Source of the DNA: Synanceia verrucosa
Lineage: Eukaryota; Chordata; Actinopteri; Perciformes; Synanceiidae
DNA length: 64,000 bases
Reading direction: 5' to 3'
NCBI GenBank assembly: GCA_029721515.1
Contig: CM056568.1
Coordinates: forward strand, 1-64,000
Every line of letters starts with the position of its first letter. Position 1 is the first letter of the stretch. Shown here in pieces: positions 56,517 to 64,000 of the stretch. The notes below the pieces were generated by a model. That model had not been told where the DNA came from and ran no database searches. It saw only the letters and a program-made list of their open reading frames with translations. Position numbers and translations under genes: made by a program.

Positions 56517-58979
56517 ATGAAGCGCCACTATCAAAGTGGTGCTTCCAAAAGGAAGAAGAGGGAAGAGGCCAAGAGAGGCACCGATGCACTACCGAAGCTG
56601 ACAAGCTTTTTTAATGCGACACCACCGCCGGTTGACAGCACAAATGTTGTGGAGGAGGAGGAGGATGAGTCGCCGGTTGTAGATCCAGCAGGAGGAGAGC
56701 GAGCTACTGAGACCGAAAATGCAGTGGAGGTGGAGGACGTGAGTACTACTTGTGCAAGTGCAAGAGATGTTCTTGGAGATGACCCAGCATTTTGGCCAGA
56801 AGTATTTAGTGACTGGGAGAGATGCGAGATAATCAAGAGAGGGCCCGTGCAGCTGCAATTAGAATTCCCGAAAAATGCAGAGGGTCGGCGTTTCACGAAT
56901 GCTAACTACTTCATGATGATGAAGAACGGGGAAAAGATAAGCAGGACGTGGCTAGTCTACAGCAAGGCGAAGGACGCAACAATGTGTTTTTGTTGCCGAC
57001 TTTTTTGCAAGGGAGACTCACAGCTGAGTTCCACCAAAGGCTTTAGTAATTGGAAAAACATCCAAGCTCACCTTAAGCTCCACGAGAGGTCCACTGAACA
57101 CATAAAACATATGGATGCCTGGCACACACTGAATGCACGCCTTCAAAGTGGCACAGCTATAGATCAGGGGGCACAGAATCTCATCCATGCTGAAGTCATT
57201 AGATGCAAAGAAGTCATGAAAAGATTGCTGGCTATCATTTGTCATCTAGCTGAGCATAATCTGGCATTTAGGGGGCACAGGGAGAAATTGTATGAACATG
57301 GGAATGGCAATTTCCTGGGTCAAGTACAGTTAATGGCCAAATTTGACCCTGTGATGAAGGAGCATCTCTGGAAAATTAAAGAGAAACAGATTGCCGATAC
57401 CTACCTGAGCAAACGCATACAGAATGAATTGATCTGCCTTGTTGCCCAGTGCACCACCGATGCCATAGTAGAGCGTGTGAGGAGAGCCAAATACTATGCC
57501 GTAATCATGGACTGCACCCCAGATGTGAGCCACAATGAGCAGCTATCAGTGCTGCTGCGAATTGTCAACTGTGAGCTCACACAGGGCGTTTCCATCCATG
57601 AGCACTTCATGGGATTTCTTGTGGCAGATGACACCACTGGCCAAGGTCTTCTGAAGCTGTTTCTTGGACACCTGGAAAGATTGGGATTGGACCTCTCTGA
57701 CTGCCGAGGCCAAGCTTATGATAATGGCAGTAATATGCAAGGTAAAACACAGGGTGTCCAGGCGAGGCTGCTGGAACTCAACCCCAAAGCACTGTGTGTG
57801 CCATGCGGCAGCCACACCTTAAACCTGGTGGTGGGGGATGCCGCAAAGTCCTCAACCATCTCTCTGGGGTACTTTGGCACATTACAAAGGCTGTACAATT
57901 TGTTTAGTGGCTCTGTTCAGCGTTGGACAATTCTTCAGGAGCATGTGAAGGATTTGTCAGTCAAGGCCTTGTCCACCACAAGATGGGAGTGCCGTGTGGA
58001 TGCTGTAAAGGCTGTGCGCTACCAACTTCCTGAGATTGTCGATGCATTAACAGCTGTGCAAGAGCATGCAACATTGAAGAAGGATCCAGAATGTGCCTCC
58101 ACTGCTGACAGCCTCAAGGAAAACATAATGAAGTGGTCATTCATGGTGAGTACCTTTGTTTGGTACGATGTGTTATATCACATAAACCGTGTGAGCAAAA
58201 TCTTGCAGAGCCCCAGTGTGTCAATTGAGACACTAAGGAGAGAGGTCATGGCAGTGTCAGACTATCTAGAAGACTTTAGAGAGCATGGCTTTAAATCTGC
58301 ACAAACAGATGCCAGGGAAATGGCAGAGAAGATGGAGGTGGAGATGAGCTGGCCTGTGGTGCGACAGAGAAAAAGAAAGAGGCAGTTTGATTATGAGGGG
58401 AGAGATGAGGATGTGCCTACTGCAGAGGAGCTCTTCAAAAGAGAGTTTTTTCTTCATCTTGTCGACACAGCCAGTGCCACTTTAAGAGAACGATTCTCTA
58501 ACATGCAGGCCTTCTTTAACCTTTATGGGTTTCTTTACTCGTCTGAGATGTTGAGAAGCACCATTCAGAGAGGGAAGCTTGAAGAGTGCTGTAGGAAAAT
58601 GGAGGGAGCAATAGATGATGTGGATGCAGGGGAGCTGAAGATGGAGCTCGAAGGAGCTGTCCGGTCCTTCCCCCCACACGCCACATCACCACTTGAAATG
58701 CTTAATTACATTTACAAGGAGAATGTCCTAGACATCTATCCAAATGTAAGCATAGCCCTCAGACACCTCCTTACTCTCCCTGTCACTGTTGCTTCAGGCG
58801 AGAGAAGCTTTTCTACCCTGAAACGGCTGAAAACGTACATGCGGTCCACAATGGCCCAAGACAGGCTGTCTGCCCTTGCAACCATTTCAATTGAGCATGA
58901 GGTCCAACAATCACTCGATATGGATGCAGTCATAAGCAGGTTTGCTGAGGCCAAAGTACGAAAATTCAAATTTGTTTGA
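56517..58979 (+). CDS. hAT transposase, intact, TTF-zinc-finger type
   Basis: This 820-residue protein catalyses cut-and-paste transposition in the nucleus. The start chosen is ATG at 56,517 (MKRHYQSGASKRKKREE), with G at -3; the frame is open farther upstream but without another ATG. In order it has a basic N-terminus, an acidic linker (about 40-80) and a TTF-type zinc-finger region (about 116-200, with CFCC at 157-160). The RNase-H-like catalytic domain follows, with MDCTPDVSH (first Asp) and GQAYDNGSNM (second Asp). The C-terminal hAT dimerisation domain has LEMLNYIYKE, then LPVTVASGERSFSTLKRLK carrying the catalytic Glu. The layout resembles ZMYM1-like and ZNF862-like proteins, which derive from hAT elements. 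No stop or frameshift interrupts it. Because it lies inside TIRs and a target duplication, it is a transposon gene rather than a domesticated one. Confidence 0.92.
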   Translation: MKRHYQSGASKRKKREEAKRGTDALPKLTSFFNATPPPVDSTNVVEEEEDESPVVDPAGGERATETENAVEVEDVSTTCASARDVLGDDPAFWPEVFSDWERCEIIKRGPVQLQLEFPKNAEGRRFTNANYFMMMKNGEKISRTWLVYSKAKDATMCFCCRLFCKGDSQLSSTKGFSNWKNIQAHLKLHERSTEHIKHMDAWHTLNARLQSGTAIDQGAQNLIHAEVIRCKEVMKRLLAIICHLAEHNLAFRGHREKLYEHGNGNFLGQVQLMAKFDPVMKEHLWKIKEKQIADTYLSKRIQNELICLVAQCTTDAIVERVRRAKYYAVIMDCTPDVSHNEQLSVLLRIVNCELTQGVSIHEHFMGFLVADDTTGQGLLKLFLGHLERLGLDLSDCRGQAYDNGSNMQGKTQGVQARLLELNPKALCVPCGSHTLNLVVGDAAKSSTISLGYFGTLQRLYNLFSGSVQRWTILQEHVKDLSVKALSTTRWECRVDAVKAVRYQLPEIVDALTAVQEHATLKKDPECASTADSLKENIMKWSFMVSTFVWYDVLYHINRVSKILQSPSVSIETLRREVMAVSDYLEDFREHGFKSAQTDAREMAEKMEVEMSWPVVRQRKRKRQFDYEGRDEDVPTAEELFKREFFLHLVDTASATLRERFSNMQAFFNLYGFLYSSEMLRSTIQRGKLEECCRKMEGAIDDVDAGELKMELEGAVRSFPPHATSPLEMLNYIYKENVLDIYPNVSIALRHLLTLPVTVASGERSFSTLKRLKTYMRSTMAQDRLSALATISIEHEVQQSLDMDAVISRFAEAKVRKFKFV

Positions 58980-59024
58980 GTAGGAACTGCCACCTGTTCA
59001 TAAAAAGAGAAATTAAGAAAAATA

Positions 59025-59110
59025 AAACAGGAAAAAAGCAGCAGGAAGATGGTGACAGTAAGGCGAGAAACACATGGACATTCCAGAGAGAGAGAGAGAG
59101 AGAGAGAGAG

Positions 59111-59145
<35 letters not shown>

Positions 59146-59280
59146 CAGAAGAAGAGGTATTGAAACAGAGGAGCAGAAGGAAAACAGGAAAAAAGCAGCA
59201 GAAAGATGGTGACAGTAAGGCGAGAAACACATGGACATTACAGAGAGAGAGAGAGAGAGAGAAGTAGAAGAAGAGGTATT
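59025..59280. repeat. (GA)n microsatellites within a roughly 160-bp tandem duplication
   Basis: The segment with AAGATGGTGACAGTAAGGCG and its flanks occurs twice, about 160 bases apart. Each copy leads into a GA run (about 59,086-59,142 and 59,242-59,264). It lies in the 3' part of the hAT element. Confidence 0.8.
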
Positions 59281-59544
59281 GAAACAGAGGAGCAGAAGGA
59301 GAGAGAGGGGAGGGCAGCACACAGCAGGGACAAGAAGCGAGGTAATAATTTTGCAGTGCATTTTAATACGAGTCCTGCTGGATAATTAATCATTTAGTCA
59401 TTATCTTCACAAACAAATGGACTGTGTGCATACTGTGTATCATACTGCAAAAAAGTGTGAACTAATGTGTTTTTTATTTATTTTCTCTGTTCTAGATATC
59501 TACAGATGATGTACATCTCCGACGCAGGAAGGCCGGTGCCAGAC

Positions 59545-59715
59545 ACAAACACTCACTCACTCACTCTCGCTCTCTCTCCAATCTCTCCTCATTCAGTCAC
59601 ACACCCTCTTTCTTTCTTTCTTTTGTTCCCACACATTTCCCTCTCATACACATACATTCTCTCTCATTCAAATCACATACACACACACACACGCACACAC
59701 ACACTCTCATTCACT

Positions 59716-59746
<31 letters not shown>

Positions 59747-59785
59747 TCTCATTCACACACACACACACACACTCTCATTCATTCA

Positions 59786-59829
<44 letters not shown>

Positions 59830-59950
59830 CTCTCTCTCTCTCTCATACACACACAGATATCCATCCTTCACTCAGACTTCTCACATGCTCATTCTCTCTT
59901 TCTTTCTCTCACAGATGACATTACAAACTCATCTCTCTCTCTCTCTACGT
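59545..59950. repeat. (CA)n and (CT)n microsatellite cluster
   Basis: Long runs of CA (for example 59,785-59,825) are mixed with CTCATTCA and CT runs. It is non-coding, inside the hAT 3' region. Confidence 0.85.
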
Positions 59951-60217
59951 TTTGCTCTTATGGATGAATATTCTTTATTGTTCGGTTCAGTTCTACAGTT
60001 CAGTTATTGATCAGTTACAATTCTAGATAAAAATGGGACTGAGTGACTCACACAAATATTTTCAGTCACATTGCTTAGCTATTCTTTAAAAAATAAATAT
60101 TTTGCTTTTTGACATGCAATGGTGTGTTATCTGAAACTTATTTCTCACATATTAAAAGATCCTTGTCAAAGTAAAGATTTGTTGGGGCCCCCTAGCTAAA
60201 TTCGCCTGGGGCCCCCA

Positions 60218-60237
60218 AATTGCTAAGTCCGCCACTG
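60218..60237 (-). repeat. Right TIR of the hAT element
   Basis: This is the inverted partner of the left end, ending GTCCGCCACTG immediately before the second AACCCAAC. Confidence 0.8.
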
Positions 60238-60245
60238 AACCCAAC

Positions 60246-61200
60246 TGACTTCCTGTCAAAAGGAGCCAGAGTGATGCTAACTACAAAAATACCATACAGC
60301 AACCTCAGTGTTTCCCATTAGGCCCGCAGCAGTCTCTCACATAAAGAAAAAAAATAAAGAAATAAACAGGTTTCACCATCTCTCATCTCTTCCAGTCAGC
60401 ATCTCCACCTGATGTCGGTCGTAGGGCACGCAATCACGTAGTACACACACACACGTGCACACATAGACACGGGAGCATGGACATGTCGCACTTCACGCTA
60501 ACAGTAAATGCGCGATATCGCGGTAATTGTACAGTAGCAGTTCTATTTTTAACAGAGTCGTTGCTAAACCGCGTGAAGTCACATCCGTTCTCTATTGTGG
60601 CGAAGCTCAACAGAGCAGATCATACTAGGCAGGAAAGCCGACACAAAATCAACGTAACACACTTCCGCACCATTTCAAAATGAAACACAATACGTTGCAC
60701 AATGCGTTCGTATAAATAATCACAACTTCACATCGACATTGCGTCGGGTCTCTGAGATATTAATTGTAGAAGTTGAAAAATACAATTATTTATGACACTA
60801 CAGATCCTTTTCATAAGGACAATGGCATAAAGGACTGAAGATAAAAACCACACCACATTCAGCTCCACCAAACGATTATCCCTCGCCCACCAGTACCATT
60901 GTGTATGTGTGTGTGGCAGCCTACACTGCCAATAATACCACGTCGAAGCGGCGATAGTTTTCAGTACAAGTCACTATATCTATCTGTATTAAACTGCTAC
61001 AATGCTACTTATAAACTGCACAGGTTGGCTACAAACAGTGTTTGGTTGAAGTTAACGAGCTGTTGGAGGTAAGACGAGCACATCGGAAATGGCGGTCGGT
61101 GGCAGGAAAATTAGCAAACAAAATATAACGTTGAGCCATGCTTTTGTAAATTGCAAATTTAGACATTTCAATTCTGGCAAAATCTGACTTTTGACAACAT
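60246..61200. other. Interval with no supported gene
   Basis: Mixed sequence with a short (AC)n run near 60,440. A possible + strand donor (GGAG followed by GTAAGACG) lies near 61,068, but no exon can be supported. Confidence 0.3.
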
Positions 61201-61214
61201 AAATTGTTACTTAC

Positions 61215-61345
61215 ATGAGTTCGGTAAAGTGTTTTCCTTGGGCTCCGTGAAAAGACGTGTCTTCAGGAACATTCGACAGTGAAGCCTGCAATGCCCGGGC
61301 TTGTTCTTCCGTTACTGCATACAGGTGGGCGGGTCGTGACGTTTT
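61215..61345 (-). promoter_or_regulatory. Probable CpG-rich promoter and first exon (- strand)
   Basis: The - strand has a GC box (ACCCGCCCACC) and many CpGs, then a segment ending at the strong donor GTAAGT near 61,215. This fits a noncoding or barely coding first exon of a - strand gene. The next - strand exons downstream are those of the SAMD3-like locus at 55,790, with the hAT element in the intron between. That link is inferred. Confidence 0.4.
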
Positions 61346-61495
61346 ACGTCTGATATAAACGTTTAAACTGAGTTTTGTTAAATCAATTTATGTTGAAGTC
61401 CCATAAAAATTTATTTTATCACATAAAAAAGTGAGATAGGGAAACACTTTTTACTTACAGATAACTCAAAAAACTAAAAAAGAAAAATAAATTGA

Positions 61496-61501
61496 TTTAT
61501 T
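61496..61501 (-). terminator. Poly(A) signal for the cysteine-cluster gene
   Basis: The - strand reads AATAAA about 155 bases past the frame stop at 61,656. Confidence 0.5.
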
Positions 61502-61655
61502 GGAAAAAATATACTTTTACAAGTAAAGTAAAATGGACAATACCACTGAAAGACTTCTTACAGTGTAGAGTAATGACAATTTCAGAAATGAATACCTGTA
61601 CATATTGTCAAATAATAAAACACTTATGACACTGTATAGTGCAGTGTAGTGCATT

Positions 61656-62812
61656 TTATAGTGTGTAGTGCATTTTATGGAAACAGAAAAAAAAACTGCT
61701 ACATCTTTTGAATATACTTTGTTCGACCAGTTTATAATGACCTCTTTCATCCATCTTCACTGAGCATGTGGGAGGGATGTGTTTATAAAAACTATCAATC
61801 ATGACTTCTCTGTCATGAAAGATAAGTTTTTTGTGGACCACTGAGTCACATGCTGCGCAGAGAAACTGAACTCCCGAGGGAACACAGTCCAAGCACCTGA
61901 CCACAGCATTGACTGTTTTACACTGCTGACAGCAATGCTGGGGAACACTTTCTGTGGCCAGCATACAACTCAGGAGCTCTGGCACTGCAGCCTTGAATTT
62001 CCTCTCAGTCATCAGCTGCCTCCTAGTCCACTCAGACATGCTGGTCGACTCTTCCACTTCTGCTGAAGCAGGGATGGTGGCCGAACTCAACAGATCTCTT
62101 AAGCTCTCTGAAGATGCTGATCTAAATTGATAGATCATAAAAAAAATGTCAAAGACAGTCATGATAATATTTTTTTAATAAATCGAAAATGGTCTATATG
62201 GCATTGCCACAGCAAATGCGTCATATACATGGCTGCTACTCAGTACATACAATATTCAAATGCCTATACTTTACATTTTCAAATTCAAAGATTAAGGTTT
62301 ACTTTATTTGAGCTGCTGATTTCAGTATACATACCAAGATTTTGGACCTCTTGAGGAATTTCATCTGTCTGCGAGTCCTCAACTTCTGGCACTTCCACAG
62401 TGCTAGTGGGCTTAACTGCAAGCAATAATGTAAGAAACATTACTGCTGACCAACAGCATATAATGCATATAATTATAACATTATATTATTATTATTATAT
62501 TATATTACCTAATATTTTGCTGACCAGATTGATTCTTTGGGATGTATTTTGGTACAATGTACCCATTATGGTCCCTTGTCCTCCAGGAAACATTGGAGCC
62601 TCCAGTCCCCTTCTGTTTCCTTTTCTTTGATGGCTAAAAGTAAAAAAAAAAATTAAATGATCTATTTGCCTTTACTGGGGCACACACATCATATCATGTA
62701 CAGAGTATTATCAGAGAAATTTAGGTAAGTGCAATAATAGAGAAAACATATAAAAATATACCTTTTTTGCTTTCCCCGCCTCCAGCCACTCCCTGAAGGT
62801 CTCAGATGCCAT
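61656..62812 (-). CDS. Multi-exon protein with a cysteine cluster like those linked to KDZ transposases
   Basis: Exons read on the - strand: 62,812-62,762 (17 codons from ATG, donor GTATAT), 62,633-62,509 (Lys-rich then YIVPKYIPKN, donor GTAATA), 62,415 to about 62,331 (acidic, donor GTATGT or GTATAC), and 62,121 to about 61,718. The last exon holds HCCQQCKTVNAVVRCLDC, then FLCAACDSVVHKK and FHDREVMID. That Cys/His order resembles the CxC clusters found next to KDZ (Zisupton-like) transposase domains. No KDZ catalytic domain follows. Either a donor at 61,717 is used or the frame stops at 61,656, and AATAAA lies at 61,496-61,501. Phases of exons 2 and 3 do not agree for every splice choice, so the exact protein is uncertain. 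It may be a host gene derived from a transposon or a transposon fragment. A 5' exon is likely at 63,767. Confidence 0.5.
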
Positions 62813-63766
62813 TCAGAGAAAAGAGAAAGGAAAGAAGGATGGGAAAAATCAAAGTAGAAAGATAAAGAGGAAAAGAGAGAAACAATCAGGCAAAGCAAAA
62901 GCTGAGAGAAAAATGAACGAGTGAAAGAAGGAATGTGGTTCTTAAAAGAACCGTTGGATTCTATAGTTTGATGTATAGTTTGATGTTCTTAAGACCTGAA
63001 AAACAGATGAACTAGGATTAGTAGTGCAACCATATTTGTCGCCACTGAAAAGTACATTTAACTAAAAGCAAAGTGGATTATCATTAAAAATGTCTAAGGG
63101 GAATAAGTTGTCAGTTCAAAAGCTAAAAGTACATTCATAAAACAACCTAGACTCTGTATCAACAGGTTAGGAGCTGCCAAAGACTAGTCCTTCACCACTG
63201 ATGGGGATTATGCATGTTTGCTATTCAATCAGATTAAGGAATATGAACCTGATTATGTGAACTGTAAATACAGCCAGTGCTGCACCTTCAATGTCCTTTC
63301 ATATTTTCATTTCCCCCTTTTAGAAGTGATGGGTTCACAGAATTTAACTCAGTCAAAAACTGTTAGTACAGTTTGGAATACAGTACTAGGACAACAATGT
63401 TTCCTGCTGACAGAAATGCCTATACAGCTCACATCTGCTACCTTTTGCTAATAACAGTGCAATAAAACAGTAACATTAGTGTTTTATTGGACAAAATAAT
63501 TCTGTTTTGAGCAAGGCACCTTCAGTTTTGCCTGTTGCGGGGTCCTAAAGGTGGACATGTATAGACATAAACTAGCTAGCAGGACATTAGCATGTGAACG
63601 TTATCGTCTAATTGGTAAAATCACTTGTCTTTGATATCATTAACAACCGATCTGTAACTAAAACGTTAGACCAAACGTAGTCTGACATTTGAATTATGAG
63701 TAACCGATCAATTTCATACAAATCAGGAGCAAATAAAATTAAACATACAAACTTGTCAGGCTTACC
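62813..63766 (-). other. 5' UTR start of exon 2 and first intron of the cysteine-cluster gene
   Basis: The - strand has a pyrimidine-rich acceptor TTTTTCTCTCAG at about 62,903, giving about 90 bases of 5' UTR before the ATG at 62,812. The remainder to 63,766 is AT-rich intron-like DNA without supported genes. Confidence 0.4.
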
Positions 63767-63950
63767 AGTGCTACGACGTTCAATCACGAAATGATTTCAA
63801 TGAAACTCCTCCCTCCGTTAGCAGGGTCTTTTTTGATTTACATGTCATGTGGTGACGCGTCAACTGAGGCACCGGAGTGTCGGTATTTACTCGACCACTA
63901 GTGGGCGCTTACATTTAAAACGTTGCATGCGGTCGTAATACGCTGCTTGT
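63767..63950 (-). promoter_or_regulatory. Probable promoter and noncoding first exon of the cysteine-cluster gene
   Basis: The - strand donor CACTG followed by GTAAGC ends an exon at 63,767. CpG-rich DNA (GACGCG, GGTCGT, GTCGGT) lies just upstream. No initiation codon in this exon is in frame with exon 2, so it would be 5' UTR. This is an inference from composition and splice signal. Confidence 0.4.
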
Positions 63951-64000
63951 ACAAATGACCTATGTGGTCGTTTTTTTTCGAGGAGGACAGTCTCAATCAT

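Larger units (their letters stand above)
55995..60237 (+). mobile_element. Complete hAT transposon with 8-bp target duplication
   Basis: This element is 4,243 bp. The ends are CAGGGGCGGTCTTTGTATTG on the left and, on the opposite strand, CAGTGGCGGACTTAGCAATT on the right, giving short imperfect TIRs. AACCCAAC occurs at 55,987-55,994 and again at 60,238-60,245, a perfect 8-bp target duplication as made by hAT transposases. Inside is a single uninterrupted transposase frame. The 3' part has GA and CA/CT microsatellites. Intact coding plus perfect duplication suggest recent activity. Confidence 0.93.

Noticed and set aside
58736..59361. Ser/Leu-rich - strand frames
   Set aside because: They are the reverse of GA microsatellites and of the hAT transposase 3' end.
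59467..59967. His/Thr/Ser-rich + strand frame
   Set aside because: It is a translation of CA and CT microsatellites.

Overview
This window is nuclear DNA from a ray-finned fish, almost certainly a teleost. The evidence is repeat content typical of teleosts: an L2-type LINE with a TTGAC-iterated 3' tail, Tc1/mariner copies with DD34E transposases, a BEL/Pao retroelement, an L1-clade LINE, a tRNA-like SINE, a hAT element, and (ATT)n-flanked non-autonomous repeats. There are no bacterial operons, no CRISPR array and no rRNA. Most of the window is mobile or satellite DNA, and host genes are few and only partly visible.

Layout. 1-700: last two exons and poly(A) signal of an unidentified gene on the + strand. 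1,050-1,390: small palindromic repeats. 1,411-16,592: five copies or fragments of one long non-autonomous repeat family (family A), three in one orientation and two in the other. An L1-clade LINE (5,254-10,410, - strand) is inserted in the third copy. 16,930-19,626: families B and C of similar (ATT)n-flanked repeats, with a 55-bp palindromic minisatellite. 20,760-22,118: an intronless C-type lectin gene (- strand). 22,660-23,013: a SINE with a perfect 13-bp target duplication. 24,300-27,100: LINE and DNA-transposon relics and tandem duplications. 27,364-29,899: two Tc1-like elements, one complete from TIR to TIR. 30,154-35,895: a 5'-truncated BEL/Pao element (- strand) with its 3' LTR, joined to an L2-type LINE (+ strand). 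38,397-41,118: inverted pieces of the same LINE. 41,119-54,019: about 59 monomers of a 217-bp satellite with a dimeric higher-order pattern, ending in a 500-N assembly gap. 54,520-55,790: exons of a teleost SAMD3-like zinc-finger gene, apparently decayed. 55,995-60,237: a complete hAT transposon with an open 820-codon transposase and a perfect 8-bp target duplication. 61,656-63,830: a multi-exon - strand gene with a cysteine cluster resembling those associated with KDZ transposases.

The main autonomous element that looks potentially functional is the hAT. The Tc1 copy at 28,292-29,899 is one nonsense codon away from a full reading frame. The L1, BEL and L2 copies are broken. The host loci (unknown gene end, lectin, SAMD3-like locus, cysteine-cluster gene) show no evident functional link to one another.

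The most interesting structures are the A/B dimeric satellite with recent multi-monomer duplications, the hAT, the intronless lectin with three 63-residue neck repeats, and the Helitron-like 3' ends (short hairpin followed by CTAG) shared by two otherwise unrelated (ATT)n-flanked families. All family assignments come from reading motifs; no database search was run.
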